Origin: an uncultured Bacteroidales bacterium
GTDB lineage: Bacteria; Bacteroidota; Bacteroidia; Bacteroidales; Paludibacteraceae
Direction of reading: 5' to 3'
DNA: 64,000 nucleotides
NCBI GenBank assembly: GCA_902799555.1
Contig: CADCBB010000004.1
Span: 1-64,000, forward strand
The notes under the pieces are model-generated. The model was given only the letters and a program-made list of their open reading frames with translations. It made no database searches and was not told the DNA's origin. This document shows positions 51,636-60,585 of the stretch, piece after piece. A program made the translations under genes and the position numbers. Every line of letters starts with the position of its first letter. The stretch's first letter is position 1.

Positions 51636-52948
51636 TTGATCCGCAGGAATCCGATTCCGAATCGCCGTACGGCTTCGCGTTCGAGTTCTTCGCGTACAGA
51701 CGGATCCGCAATGCTTATCAGTGCCTTCGCGCGTTCTGCCAGCGGCAGATTTCGCAAATACACGATCCCGTGCTCTGTCGCGATATACTGCGCCTGGAAG
51801 CGTGTCGTCACCACCCCTGCTCCGGGTGCGAGTCGCGCCACGATCTTCGATTGCCCCTTGCTCGTCATACTCGGCAGCGCGATGAAGCACTTGCCGCCTT
51901 CCGATAGCGCCGCGCCGTACATGAAGTCATGCTGACCGCCTACGCCGGAGATCACCGTCTCGCCAATCGAGTCCGCACATATCTGGCCCGTCAGATCCAC
52001 CTCCACCGCCGAGTTGATCGCCATCGCCTTCGGGTTCTGCCGGATGATCTGCGGGTCGTTCGTCCACGCCACATCGCGGATCACAAAATCGCGGTTCCCG
52101 TCCACGTATTCATAGAGGTGCTTCGATCCCAGGATCAGACTGCCCACCGTCTTTCCCGGCAGCACTTTCTTCAGGCTGTTATCGATCACGCCTTTCTCGA
52201 TCAGCGGCAGCACACCGTCCGTGATCGCCTCCGTATGCAGGCCCAGATGCTGATGGTCCTTCAGCGCATTGATCACGGCATTCGGGATGCCGCCCACGCC
52301 GATCTGCAGCGTCGCCCCGTCCGGTATCTCGGAGGCTACATAGTTACCTATCTTCGTCTCGATCGCGTTCGGCACCGGCGTCGGCACCTCGACCAGCGGC
52401 ACATCGCCCCGGCACATCGCCGTGATCTTACTCACATGAATCACCGGGTCGCCAAACGTCCGCGGCATGTATTTGTTCACCTGCGCGATCACCACGCGGG
52501 AGCACTCCGCGCCCGAGAAAGCGATATCGGCCGATACGCCGAAGGAGCAGTAGCCCTCCTCGTCCGGCTCACTCACGTTCAGGAAGGTCACATCCACCGG
52601 GATCTGCCGGCTCCGGAATAGGAACGGCACCTCACCCAGGAAAGCAGGGATCGTGTCCGCCACGCCTTCGCGCATCGCCTTCCGCAGGGTGTTCGGTACG
52701 AAGATCGATAGCGCACGGAACGAGTCCATCAGCTCTTTCTTCGCGTACGGCGCATCCTCCGGCAATATACCGAATCCGGATATCAGCTTCACATCCCGTA
52801 ACTCACTCGCGCGCTGCACCAACGCGTCGATCAGCACCGTCGGGATACTCGTGCTGCCTTGGATCACGATCGTGTCGCCGCTCTTCACGTGGCTTACCGC
52901 CTCCAGCGGACTAACGTATGTCGGGCAATTGGGTAGGGTCATAGGCAT
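51632..52948 (-). CDS. Acetyl-CoA hydrolase/transferase-family CoA transferase
   Basis: 438 residues. A class I-like CoA transferase: the N-terminal SGDTIVIQGSTSIP, then LQIGVGGIPNAV, the catalytic Glu region LGLHTEAITDGVLPLIEKG, and the C-terminal VSGVGGQHDFMYGAALSEGGK and ATEHGIVYLRNL. The family moves CoA between acyl-CoA and acetate (4-hydroxybutyrate CoA-transferase and relatives). It ends the ior operon and overlaps the aminotransferase by up to 38 bases (a second ATG at 52942 is also possible). It probably recovers CoA from aryl-acyl-CoA onto acetate; specificity is inferred from context. Confidence 0.9.
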   Translation of the reverse strand: MPMTLPNCPTYVSPLEAVSHVKSGDTIVIQGSTSIPTVLIDALVQRASELRDVKLISGFGILPEDAPYAKKELMDSFRALSIFVPNTLRKAMREGVADTIPAFLGEVPFLFRSRQIPVDVTFLNVSEPDEEGYCSFGVSADIAFSGAECSRVVIAQVNKYMPRTFGDPVIHVSKITAMCRGDVPLVEVPTPVPNAIETKIGNYVASEIPDGATLQIGVGGIPNAVINALKDHQHLGLHTEAITDGVLPLIEKGVIDNSLKKVLPGKTVGSLILGSKHLYEYVDGNRDFVIRDVAWTNDPQIIRQNPKAMAINSAVEVDLTGQICADSIGETVISGVGGQHDFMYGAALSEGGKCFIALPSMTSKGQSKIVARLAPGAGVVTTRFQAQYIATEHGIVYLRNLPLAERAKALISIADPSVREELEREAVRRFGIGFLRIK

Positions 52949-54278
52949 CGTATTGGGAATAATCTTCGTTAAATTTTCTCAGTCGCTCCTCCAGATCCGC
53001 ATACTGGTCCTCGCGGATCGAGGACGCGCAGCCGCGCATACCGTCCCGTTTGGCGCCCGTGCTCTCTAATGATATCGCACTCACGCCGTAGTAGATCAGC
53101 TTGTTCACCAGTTTGGCGCCCGTCCAGTCTTTGTAGCCGAAGGTGAAGAAGAACCCGTCGCCTACCTCCTGGCCGTCCGCATCTTTGTCATAGACGATAT
53201 GGAAGCCGTTGCGCAGCATGATCTCTTTGATCTTATGCGCGCGCCGTGCGTACTCCCGCGTGTTCTCCACGTAGCGCAACCGCCCCTCGCAGGCTGCTTG
53301 CAGCATCGCCGCCATCGCATGTTGTACCGAGTGTGTCACGCCGCTCGATAGCACGTAGAGGAAGGTGTATGCAAAACTCTGCAGCAACTCGCCGCTGTTA
53401 TGCAGCCGCTCGCCCAGAGCCGGATAGACGCGCTTCGACAGAGCCGGATCGATCGCCACAAAAGCGGCACGCTGCCCCGCGTAACTGAATATCTTGGAGC
53501 ACGAGATCATCTGGATGCAGTTATGCGTGTACCGTCCTACGCTCGGCTGATACGGCTCCGCATACGGATGCCCGCGGTCCGGCGAACGGAAATCCATGTT
53601 CATATACGCCAGGTCCTCTAAGACGATCGCGTCGTACTGCGAGGCCAACTCGCCGATGATCTGCAGCTCCTCTTCCGTCAGACACGCCCAGGTCGGGTTA
53701 TTCGGGTTGCTGTACAGGATGCCGGCGATACGGCCGCTCATCAGATGCCGCTCCAGCTCGTTCTTCAGCTTCGCGCCGCGGTAGTCCGCGATATCAAACG
53801 CATCGATCCGGCTGCCGATCACGCGGCATTGCATCTTCTGCACCGGGAAACACGGATCCAAAAACAGGATCGTGTCGCGTTTCGGGTCCAACTGGATCAG
53901 CATCATGTTCAGCGCAAAAGCCGCCTGCATCGATCCTACGGTCGGCAATATGCACTCAGGAGGACGCTGCAGACCTACGAAAGCGCGTACGAACTCCGAG
54001 CCCCATTTCTTCACTTCGGGTATACCGATGATGTTCGGATAATGCGCAGCGCAGCCCTTCAGCAAGGCCTCATGCTCCGCTTGGATACCGATCTCCGAGG
54101 CCGGCAGACCCGGTTCACCCAACGCCATGTTCACATACTCCACACCCGTCGCCTGCTCGATGTTCTTCACCACGCCGGCCAACTGACGGATGCTCGCGTT
54201 GCCTAACTCGTCAAAATCCCGCAGCCCAAACTGCCGGCATATCGAGTCCACTATATGTTTATCTAATGGAAACTGCAT
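52911..54278 (-). CDS. Class I/II PLP aminotransferase
   Basis: 455 residues. Fold-type I: N-terminal VNMALGEPGLPASEIGI, GSMQAAFALNM, GILYSNPNNPTWACLTEEEL, IVLEDLAYMNMDFR, the PLP lysine in ISCSKIFSYAGQR, and FFFTFGYKDW near the end. Its place between iorB and the CoA transferase, with a 20-base overlap with iorB, suggests that it deaminates aromatic (or branched) amino acids to the 2-oxoacids used by Ior. Substrate not proven. Confidence 0.88.
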   Translation of the reverse strand: MQFPLDKHIVDSICRQFGLRDFDELGNASIRQLAGVVKNIEQATGVEYVNMALGEPGLPASEIGIQAEHEALLKGCAAHYPNIIGIPEVKKWGSEFVRAFVGLQRPPECILPTVGSMQAAFALNMMLIQLDPKRDTILFLDPCFPVQKMQCRVIGSRIDAFDIADYRGAKLKNELERHLMSGRIAGILYSNPNNPTWACLTEEELQIIGELASQYDAIVLEDLAYMNMDFRSPDRGHPYAEPYQPSVGRYTHNCIQMISCSKIFSYAGQRAAFVAIDPALSKRVYPALGERLHNSGELLQSFAYTFLYVLSSGVTHSVQHAMAAMLQAACEGRLRYVENTREYARRAHKIKEIMLRNGFHIVYDKDADGQEVGDGFFFTFGYKDWTGAKLVNKLIYYGVSAISLESTGAKRDGMRGCASSIREDQYADLEERLRKFNEDYSQYDAYDPTQLPDIR

Positions 54279-54837
54279 ACCCTGCTTCTACAGCTTTAAT
54301 ATTCGTTTCTACGATCGCTTCGCCTTTGCGTGCAAAAACGCGTGCCACGCCTGCGATCATCTTATCATGTTCGATTCCGAGCATCGGAATAGCTGCGCCG
54401 AGTAGCACCATGTTCGCTGCCTGTGCCGGTGCCCCTACTTCTTTTGCCAGCGCCTCCACATCCAGCAGCACATGGTGCTCATACGCCTTGATGCGGTTCA
54501 GCACCTCCCCGATCTCGGGGTAGTTCGGTATGTTCAGATACGGCACCTCGCTCGTCACGATCCATCCGTCCGGCGCCAGGTACTCCACGTACCGCAAGGC
54601 CTCCATCGGCTCCAACGAGATGATCAGGTCCGCTCCTCCTTTCGGGATCAGGTCACTCATGATCGGCTCCGAACTCAACCGTAAGTTCGATTGCACATCG
54701 CCGCCTCGCTGCGACATCCCGTGCACCTCCGCCTGCTTCAGGTATAATCCCTCCTGCAGCGCCGCTTCTCCTATCACTGTGGCGATCGACAATATTCCTT
54801 GCCCTCCCACACCTGCTAATATAATATCCTTTTTCAT
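54259..54837 (-). CDS. iorB: Indolepyruvate:ferredoxin oxidoreductase beta subunit
   Basis: 192 residues. The POR-gamma-like fold with IILAGVGGQGILSIATVIGEAAL at the N terminus, HGMSQRGGDVQSNLR, DLIISLEPMEALRYVEYL, and AANMVLLGAAIPMLG. With IorA it oxidatively decarboxylates arylpyruvates to aryl-acyl-CoA while reducing ferredoxin. It is ATGA-coupled to iorA. Confidence 0.95.
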   Translation of the reverse strand: MKKDIILAGVGGQGILSIATVIGEAALQEGLYLKQAEVHGMSQRGGDVQSNLRLSSEPIMSDLIPKGGADLIISLEPMEALRYVEYLAPDGWIVTSEVPYLNIPNYPEIGEVLNRIKAYEHHVLLDVEALAKEVGAPAQAANMVLLGAAIPMLGIEHDKMIAGVARVFARKGEAIVETNIKAVEAGYAVSIR

Positions 54838-56441
54838 GACTTCTTGGCTTTAAGGTGTCTTTTTAATGTCTGAATGCATTCTCTGCGTGCTATGACTACC
54901 GATGTTCCGTTATAGTCGATCTCTTCGCGCAGCACGCCTTTTATCTCCTCCATGTTCTTCGGCAGCGGCACCACCACGCGCACATGCTCCGGCGCCACGC
55001 CTAGCCCGATGCATATCTGCTCGAGCCGACCCGTTCCCGCGCTGTCCTGTCCGCCGGTCATACCTGTCGTCAGGTTATCGCTGATCAGCACCACCACGTT
55101 CGCGTTCGCGTTCACGCAGTCCAACAAGCCCGTCATACCCGAGTGGGTGAACGTGCTGTCGCCTATCACAGCGATCGCCGGATGTTGCCCCGCGTCGGCG
55201 GCACCCTTGGCCATCGTCACCGAGGCGCCCATCTCCACGCAGGCGTGTATCGCATGGAAGGGCGATAGCGCACCTAAGGTGTAGCAACCGATATCACCGA
55301 AGATACGCGCGTTCTCATATTCGCGTGCCACCTCGTTCAGCGCCGCGTACATATCGCGGTGACCACAACCCTGGCATAGTGCAGGCGGCCGGCCTACCAC
55401 GATCGCCTCTTTCTCGTAGGTCGGCAGGGCATCCAGACCGATAGCCGTGCGTACCGCATCCGGCGTCAGCTCACCCATCCGCGGCAGCGCGCCGGTCAAC
55501 CGACCTTTGATCGCTATCTCGGACGGCACCATCCCGCGCAGCAGCTCTTCTACCACCGGCTGCCCTTCTTCCATCACGAGTATCTCTCTCGCCCCGTCGG
55601 CTACCAGCTGCGCAACCAGCGCCGCAGGGATCGGATATTGGGTGATCTTGAGGATTGAGCATCCCATCTCTGCCTTGTAGTTCTCCATCAGGTAGTTATA
55701 CGCGATACCGGTCGTCACGATCGCTTTCTCGGGATGGGTTCCGCGCGTATATACGTTATGCCCGCCCGTCTCGCTATGCGCTACGAAGCTCGGCTGCGCC
55801 GCTACCAGCTCCGCGTAGTTGCGCTTCGCAAAGGCCGGCAATAAGATAAAGTGGTTCACATCCTTCGGCATCGACATCTCGTTCTGCTTACGAGGATTCT
55901 CGGCTATCTCTACCACCGCGCGGCTGTGTGCCATGCGTGTCGTCACGCGTAGCAGGATCGGTGTCCGCAGCTGCTCGCTCATTTCAAAGCCGTATGCCAT
56001 CATGTCATACGCTTCCTGTTGGTTACTCGGCTCCAGACAGGGTATCATCGCAAATTTCGCATAGAACCGGCTGTCCTGCTCGTTCTGACTCGAGTGCATC
56101 GACGGGTCATCGGCAGCCAGCACGATCAGACCGCCGTTCACACCGGTGATAGCGGCGTTCATGAAAGCGTCGGCACATACGTTCATGCCCACGTGCTTCA
56201 TACATACGAGCGCGCGTTTACCCATGTACGACATACCCAAGGCAGCCTCCATGGCTGTCTTCTCATTCGCCGCCCATCGGCACTGAATACTGATTGCTGA
56301 TTGCTGATCACTGACCACTTTCGACTGAATGTACTCCGTGACTTCCGTACTCGGCGTCCCCGGATAGGCATATACGCCACTCAGGCCGGCATCGATAGCC
56401 CCCTGCGCGATCGCCTCATCGCCTAATAATAACTTTTTCAT
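54834..56441 (-). CDS. iorA: Indolepyruvate:ferredoxin oxidoreductase alpha subunit
   Basis: 535 residues. N-terminal pyrimidine-binding domain (GDEAIAQGAIDAGLSGVYAYPGTPSTEV, NEKTAMEAALGMSYMG, MKHVGMNVCADAFMN) and C-terminal TPP domain (PALCQGCGHRDMY, FGDIGCYTLGALSPF, IAVIGDSTFTHSGMTGL). It lacks the C-terminal 2[4Fe-4S] ferredoxin domain of archaeal IorA, as other Bacteroides-type proteins do; a separate ferredoxin must serve. Residues about 41-53 (VVSDQQSAISIQ) are encoded by an ACTGATTGCTGA tract. The promoter at 56471-56502 starts the four-gene operon. Confidence 0.94.
   Translation of the reverse strand: MKKLLLGDEAIAQGAIDAGLSGVYAYPGTPSTEVTEYIQSKVVSDQQSAISIQCRWAANEKTAMEAALGMSYMGKRALVCMKHVGMNVCADAFMNAAITGVNGGLIVLAADDPSMHSSQNEQDSRFYAKFAMIPCLEPSNQQEAYDMMAYGFEMSEQLRTPILLRVTTRMAHSRAVVEIAENPRKQNEMSMPKDVNHFILLPAFAKRNYAELVAAQPSFVAHSETGGHNVYTRGTHPEKAIVTTGIAYNYLMENYKAEMGCSILKITQYPIPAALVAQLVADGAREILVMEEGQPVVEELLRGMVPSEIAIKGRLTGALPRMGELTPDAVRTAIGLDALPTYEKEAIVVGRPPALCQGCGHRDMYAALNEVAREYENARIFGDIGCYTLGALSPFHAIHACVEMGASVTMAKGAADAGQHPAIAVIGDSTFTHSGMTGLLDCVNANANVVVLISDNLTTGMTGGQDSAGTGRLEQICIGLGVAPEHVRVVVPLPKNMEEIKGVLREEIDYNGTSVVIARRECIQTLKRHLKAKKS
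56281..56320 (-). repeat. CTGATTGCTGA tract inside iorA
   Basis: Five CTGAT(T/C)-type words in frame between TEYIQSK and CRWAANEK. Confidence 0.68.
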
Positions 56442-56470
56442 GATTTAGATATGGTTTCGATTTTGCGATG

Positions 56471-56502
56471 CAAAATTACTCAAAAAAAATGATATATGCA
56501 AA
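56471..56502 (-). promoter_or_regulatory. promoter of the ior operon
   Basis: On the minus strand TTTG (56502-56499), 20 bases, TAATTTTG (56478-56471), 29 bases before the ATG. Confidence 0.78.
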
Positions 56503-56660
56503 TAATTTTATCTAAAACTTTAATATTTTTGCTATTTTAGACGAAATACATCCCATTAATATACATCCTATTCTCGCGACCATTTCGCGACCATTACGTA
56601 CGTCACTGTAGGATTCCTTTCCTGTTCATCGTGCATTTCGGCGAAATTTTTATCGCCGCC

Positions 56661-56736
56661 TACCAGCTACCGGTTGTTTTCTTATTCTTCACACACGCGT
56701 GTGGGTGAGTTTTATATTTTGAACTGGTAGCTGGTA
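56661..56736. repeat. long inverted repeat with nested palindrome
   Basis: The 15-base arms TACCAGCTACCGGTT (56661-56675) and AACTGGTAGCTGGTA (56722-56736) differ by one base. The perfect palindrome CACACGCGTGTG (56692-56703) sits between them. It lies seven bases 3' of the decayed ORF and may be a terminator or an element end. Confidence 0.65.
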
Positions 56737-56742
56737 GATAAT

Positions 56743-57050
56743 TTATTCTTTTGCCATTATTCGTCTATCTGCATTCACTTCATCTGCATCTTTTTCCCTT
56801 ACCAACCATCCTCGGGTATTCATAGCTCCTCTCCGTACATCTTTATACCCTGCCTTTTTCATTATCATTCCAAGTCTGTTGAGTGGCATCGGTTTCTTGA
56901 TACTACCCTTTATGACCAGTTTGTCGCTGATCTCCCCGTAACCGCTATTTGCACTTTGTTCGAAATAACATCATGCCTGAGCCGCTCGAACTGCACGAGG
57001 TTCTCCTGTATGTAATCACATACGATCTGTTGTCTATTCGAATTTGCCAT
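56743..57050 (-). pseudogene. decayed ORF, possibly from a mobile-element primase/VirE-like protein
   Basis: From ATG 57050 a 46-codon frame (MANSNRQQIVCDYIQENLVQ ... RHDVISNKVQ) stops at 56910. A second frame continues the same strand (GYGEISDKLVIKG ... MPLNRLGMIMKKAGYKDVRR ... TRGWLVREKDADEV) to a stop at 56743. The two halves look like the start and the winged-helix-like end of one protein with a frameshift or deletion near 56935-56945. I suspect the VirE/DUF3874-like proteins of Bacteroidetes mobile elements, with low certainty. The rest of the 56441-57256 gap shows only the ior promoter and the inverted repeat. Confidence 0.4.
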
Positions 57051-57198
57051 AATCTTTCAAAATCCGCTGCAAAATTACGATTTTTATAATTATTAGCGCA
57101 GGAAAAAGTCCCGAATGTGATTTATTTAGGTAAAAAAGACTATAAAAAATGCATTTTAGTGCAAAAAACGACTTTCTAAAGTCTTTTTTTGAAAAATA

Positions 57199-57230
57199 TT
57201 TGTACTATTCAAAGTTTTTTTGTACCTTTG
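57199..57230 (+). promoter_or_regulatory. promoter of the AAA ATPase gene
   Basis: TTTG (57199-57202), 20 bases, TACCTTTG (57223-57230), 25 bases before the ATG. Confidence 0.78.
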
Positions 57231-57255
57231 CAGCGGATTTTAAAACGTATGCCTT

Positions 57256-58461
57256 ATGGATTATTCAGAAGTAGAGCAATTGTATATCATCAGCGATCGT
57301 AAGATTCGTGAAGTGGATACTTCCTTCCATCGGTATCTTTATGACCAAATCAACTGGAATAACCGCATCATCGGTATTAAAGGAAACGGTGGTGTCGGTA
57401 AAACAACTTTGGTGCTGCAGCATATCAAAGAAGCGTTTCCCGATCGGAGTAAGGTGCTTTACGTACGCTTGGACAATATGTGGTTCAAGACGCACGATCT
57501 GATGGAGTTAGTGGAATATCACTACACACATGGGGGCACGCACGTCTATTTAGATGAGGTGCATCATCTACGCGGTTGGGCGAATTACATCAAGGGTATG
57601 TACGATGACTATAATGACTTGTTTGTAGTTTATACCGGTTCTTCAATGCTGGAAATCTCGCAGCGTGAAACAGATTTAGGCAGACGGCAACGCGTATATA
57701 CGCTTAATGGCATGTCGTTTAGAGAGTTCTTGAATTTTGAGGGATATAGTGTGGGGAAACCTATCACATTGGACCAATTGCTTACCAATCATGTGCAGAT
57801 TGCTTCTGATCTTTGCAAGGGCAAAAAAATCTTGCCGCTCTTTGATGCCTATTTGCAGCATGGTTGCTACCCGTTCTACAGAGAGGAAGGAGATAGTTTC
57901 TTGGAGCGGTTGCATGGGGTGATCCTGCATGTGATAGAAAACGATTTACCGCAAGTAGAGGATATCTCTTACACGACGATAGAAAAGATAAAACGCATGC
58001 TGATGATTTTAGCAGAACGTGTACCGTTGATGCCCAAGATGGCAGAGCTATATCGGGAGTTGGAGACGAATCGTGAGAACGGCAATAAGATGTTAGCCTT
58101 GCTTACCAAAGCGGGATTGTTGGCGTTGTATTCGCACGAGATTATTAACCTCAATAGCCTCAACAAGCCGGATAAGATTTATCTTAATAACCCGAATTTG
58201 ATGTACTGCTTAAGCACACATATTGACAAGGGCACGCTGCGCGAGACCTTTTTCTACGACCAAATGCGCAATATCAGCGAAGTGCTGCTTCCGAAGAAAG
58301 GCGATTTTATGGTTAACCGAGAATATCTGTTTGAAGTGGGAGGTAAGGGCAAGACCTTTGAGCAAATCAAAGACGAACCGAAATCATATCTCGCCGTTGG
58401 TGATATAGAGACCGGACATTTCAACCGAATCCCGTTGTGGATGTTCGGATTGTTGTATTAA
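57256..58461 (+). CDS. AAA_14/DUF4143-type ATPase
   Basis: 401 residues. Walker A GNGGVGKTT (43-51), Walker B VYLDEVHHL (about 94-102), sensor-like VVYTGSSMLEI, LNGMSFREFLNFEG, and a C-terminal DUF4143-like half (LYRELETNRENGNKMLALLTKAGLL, KIYLNNPNLMYCL, FFYDQMRN, FLMVNREYLFEVGGKGKTF-like end). These ATPases are frequent solitary or horizontally moved genes in Bacteroidales, sometimes tied to conflict systems; function is not established. It stands alone with its own promoter and terminator beside a decayed ORF, so the locus may be accessory. Confidence 0.88.
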   Translation: MDYSEVEQLYIISDRKIREVDTSFHRYLYDQINWNNRIIGIKGNGGVGKTTLVLQHIKEAFPDRSKVLYVRLDNMWFKTHDLMELVEYHYTHGGTHVYLDEVHHLRGWANYIKGMYDDYNDLFVVYTGSSMLEISQRETDLGRRQRVYTLNGMSFREFLNFEGYSVGKPITLDQLLTNHVQIASDLCKGKKILPLFDAYLQHGCYPFYREEGDSFLERLHGVILHVIENDLPQVEDISYTTIEKIKRMLMILAERVPLMPKMAELYRELETNRENGNKMLALLTKAGLLALYSHEIINLNSLNKPDKIYLNNPNLMYCLSTHIDKGTLRETFFYDQMRNISEVLLPKKGDFMVNREYLFEVGGKGKTFEQIKDEPKSYLAVGDIETGHFNRIPLWMFGLLY

Positions 58462-58479
58462 GGAAAATCACCACAACAG

Positions 58480-58508
58480 AAAAGCGGCTCCCATTGAGCC
58501 GCTTTTTA
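58480..58508 (+). terminator. terminator between AAA ATPase and the envelope operon
   Basis: AAAGCGGCTC, loop CCATT, GAGCCGCTTT, T-run. It serves the plus gene and, through the A-run on its left, probably the minus operon as well. Confidence 0.88.
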
Positions 58509-58524
58509 TGTTTTCTTTTTTTAA

Positions 58525-59028
58525 CTACTCTGCCCGTACGAACCGGTACGTATTATTGTAATCCGGCTCGCGATAAACGATCGTATCGGCCGCAATAGAC
58601 TGGATATCATATTTCCGATGAATCGGCATGTCACGTGTGTCCATCGTGGCATATTCGCGTAGCACCTTGTGCTTCTTCTCCCATCGGAACCAACCGTTTC
58701 CGTGATAGTTCAGATCCTCTTCCTGCACATCTTCGCCTTCATCCCATTCCTTGCCCCAGAAGAGTTTGGTTTCCTCGTCATAATCGTCGTAATACACTTT
58801 GTACCACCCTTTCTTGTCAGTACTCCGCCATTTACCGACTATCTTCGGATCGGCGTGCGGGATGTCATCTTCGTAATATCCCGGGCCGTTCGTCGTTTGC
58901 TCATTGATGAAGACGCCTTCTTCCGGTTCTTCTTCTTTTTGTGAAGAGAAATACCATACTGCCGCGGCCGTGATAGCCGCAGCAATAAGACATAGCACGA
59001 AGATTATAATATATCCCTTACGTTTCAT
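58525..59028 (-). CDS. Membrane-anchored acidic protein, unknown function
   Basis: 167 residues. One N-terminal membrane helix (GYIIIFVLCLIAAAITAAAVWYF), then a strongly acidic extracytoplasmic domain rich in Trp, Tyr and Asp (KIVGKWRSTDKKGWYKVYYDDYD, GNGWFRWEKKHK), reminiscent of small lipocalin-like beta domains. No family is recognised. Last gene of the minus-strand operon, three bases after the transglutaminase-like gene. Confidence 0.75.
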   Translation of the reverse strand: MKRKGYIIIFVLCLIAAAITAAAVWYFSSQKEEEPEEGVFINEQTTNGPGYYEDDIPHADPKIVGKWRSTDKKGWYKVYYDDYDEETKLFWGKEWDEGEDVQEEDLNYHGNGWFRWEKKHKVLREYATMDTRDMPIHRKYDIQSIAADTIVYREPDYNNTYRFVRAE

Positions 59029-59031
59029 CGT

Positions 59032-60549
59032 TTATTTCAATGCAATAACCTGCGCCTCTTGGTTGTTCATTCCCGGCATCGTGCGCCCCACACCGGCATT
59101 GATGTACGTCGGATCGCAAACGACAAACTTACGGCTCTTGTAAGTCAGGTAGTCGCCGTTCACATCATCATTAAATGCCACAGCAGCAGCCAAGTGTCCC
59201 GGATAATAGAGCAATACTACATCCAGCCCTACCAAATCACGTATCAGACGCGAGAAGAGGATAGCGCGGTCTTCACAATCGCTGTACGGATAATAGAGTG
59301 TCTCTTGTGCAAAGAACGCACGATCGCCACCCCATATCTTGTCATCATAACCATAATCAAAAGCCGTCTGAACCCAGTTCAAGATGATACCGACAGCCTC
59401 TTTCTCGCTCATTCCGTTGATCGTCTTCTTCAATGGCGGATAGAGCATATCTTTGACGGATTTCTCCATCGGCGTATTGGCATACGCAGCCCAACGGGTG
59501 GAGGGGCTGCCGCTGATGCATGCCTGCGGATAGACGTTGAAGAAATCGATCATATTCTTATTCACGCATACGCTGCTGGTCACGCCTTTCTTGGATGTCA
59601 GGGTACGTTTTGGCGTCGGATCACTGCCTACCTGCGGTAACTGTTTTATCTGCAACGATAGTGATTTCTCCTTGCCGTAGTTGGCTTTGGTAATCTGCAT
59701 CTGCACGCGTTTGTCGGCATTGACATTGTAGAATTTGGTACCGTCCAACACATAATACCGTTTATTGAATATATCATACTGACTTGCCACGAGCATGTAT
59801 AGGTTGGTCTCATCCATACCGAGACGTATACGATAGCCGGACTGTGTCATAAGGAAAGCCTGAACGATCACCGCCTCGTTGGTCTTGCCGTACTTCTTTT
59901 CCGTGACAGCTTGCAGCATTTTCATATACGCCCAGTCGCATAACCGGTTGGCTTTGCGGGCATTGAGCGCGGTGCTGACGGTGATGTCATAGCGGCTGTC
60001 GGATAACTCTTTCCATACATCAGCGATAGCGTTCTCCTCCAGAGCGCGTAACTTCAGGTTGTCATCCATCGGAAAACCGATCGTGATGATCGATCCGAAA
60101 TAAGCGACCGACACTTTCTTGTATTCCTCCTCTTTGGGTTTCACCGGCGCAATAGGCTCGGGAGCAGGTTCGGGTGTCGGCACAACGACCACTGTCGGCT
60201 TCACCGGTATCGCTACCGGCTTGGTGTCGATCTGCGGTTTCGGTGTCGTGAGAGGCTGGATATCCTCTTTCGGCTGGGGCTCTTCATAGACCACCGGCGG
60301 CACGGTCTTCTCCTCTATCGGTTTTTCCGCTTCATGCACAGGGAACACCTCCCATTTCTTCCGCATAAAATCGGCATACTCCTCATTGACACGTTTACGG
60401 AATGCATCAAATTCCGCCTGTTTGTCAGCTTTGAACTGGTCAAACTGAGCCGTCTGCTGCTGTTTAAACTTATCAAACATGCTGTTCTGCGCTATCAGCG
60501 GAAGCGAAAGCACAGAGAGCAGAATAATTGTAAATACCTTCTTTATCAT
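59032..60549 (-). CDS. Secreted transglutaminase-like protein
   Basis: 505 residues. Signal peptide MIKKVFTIILLSVLSLPLIAQ, an amphipathic helix with Phe/Gln repeats (FDKFKQQQTAQFDQFKADKQAEFDAF), a Pro-rich wall-spanning linker (about 85-150), a beta domain, and a transglutaminase-fold C-terminal domain. The candidate triad is Cys in YYPYSDCEDRAILFSRL (near residue 425), His in PGHLAAAVAF and Asp in VVCDPTYIN. It could be a protease, peptide crosslinker or peptidoglycan enzyme. The helix plus Pro-linker suggests spanning of the periplasm. Confidence 0.8.
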   Translation of the reverse strand: MIKKVFTIILLSVLSLPLIAQNSMFDKFKQQQTAQFDQFKADKQAEFDAFRKRVNEEYADFMRKKWEVFPVHEAEKPIEEKTVPPVVYEEPQPKEDIQPLTTPKPQIDTKPVAIPVKPTVVVVPTPEPAPEPIAPVKPKEEEYKKVSVAYFGSIITIGFPMDDNLKLRALEENAIADVWKELSDSRYDITVSTALNARKANRLCDWAYMKMLQAVTEKKYGKTNEAVIVQAFLMTQSGYRIRLGMDETNLYMLVASQYDIFNKRYYVLDGTKFYNVNADKRVQMQITKANYGKEKSLSLQIKQLPQVGSDPTPKRTLTSKKGVTSSVCVNKNMIDFFNVYPQACISGSPSTRWAAYANTPMEKSVKDMLYPPLKKTINGMSEKEAVGIILNWVQTAFDYGYDDKIWGGDRAFFAQETLYYPYSDCEDRAILFSRLIRDLVGLDVVLLYYPGHLAAAVAFNDDVNGDYLTYKSRKFVVCDPTYINAGVGRTMPGMNNQEAQVIALK

Positions 60550-60585
60550 TATATTATGATGAGAACAAGGGTTAAATTCTGAAAA

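Noticed and set aside
49008..51890. Open frame of 960 codons on the minus strand across glgP
   Set aside because: The plus strand carries a complete phosphorylase with promoter and terminator; the antisense frame has no domain.
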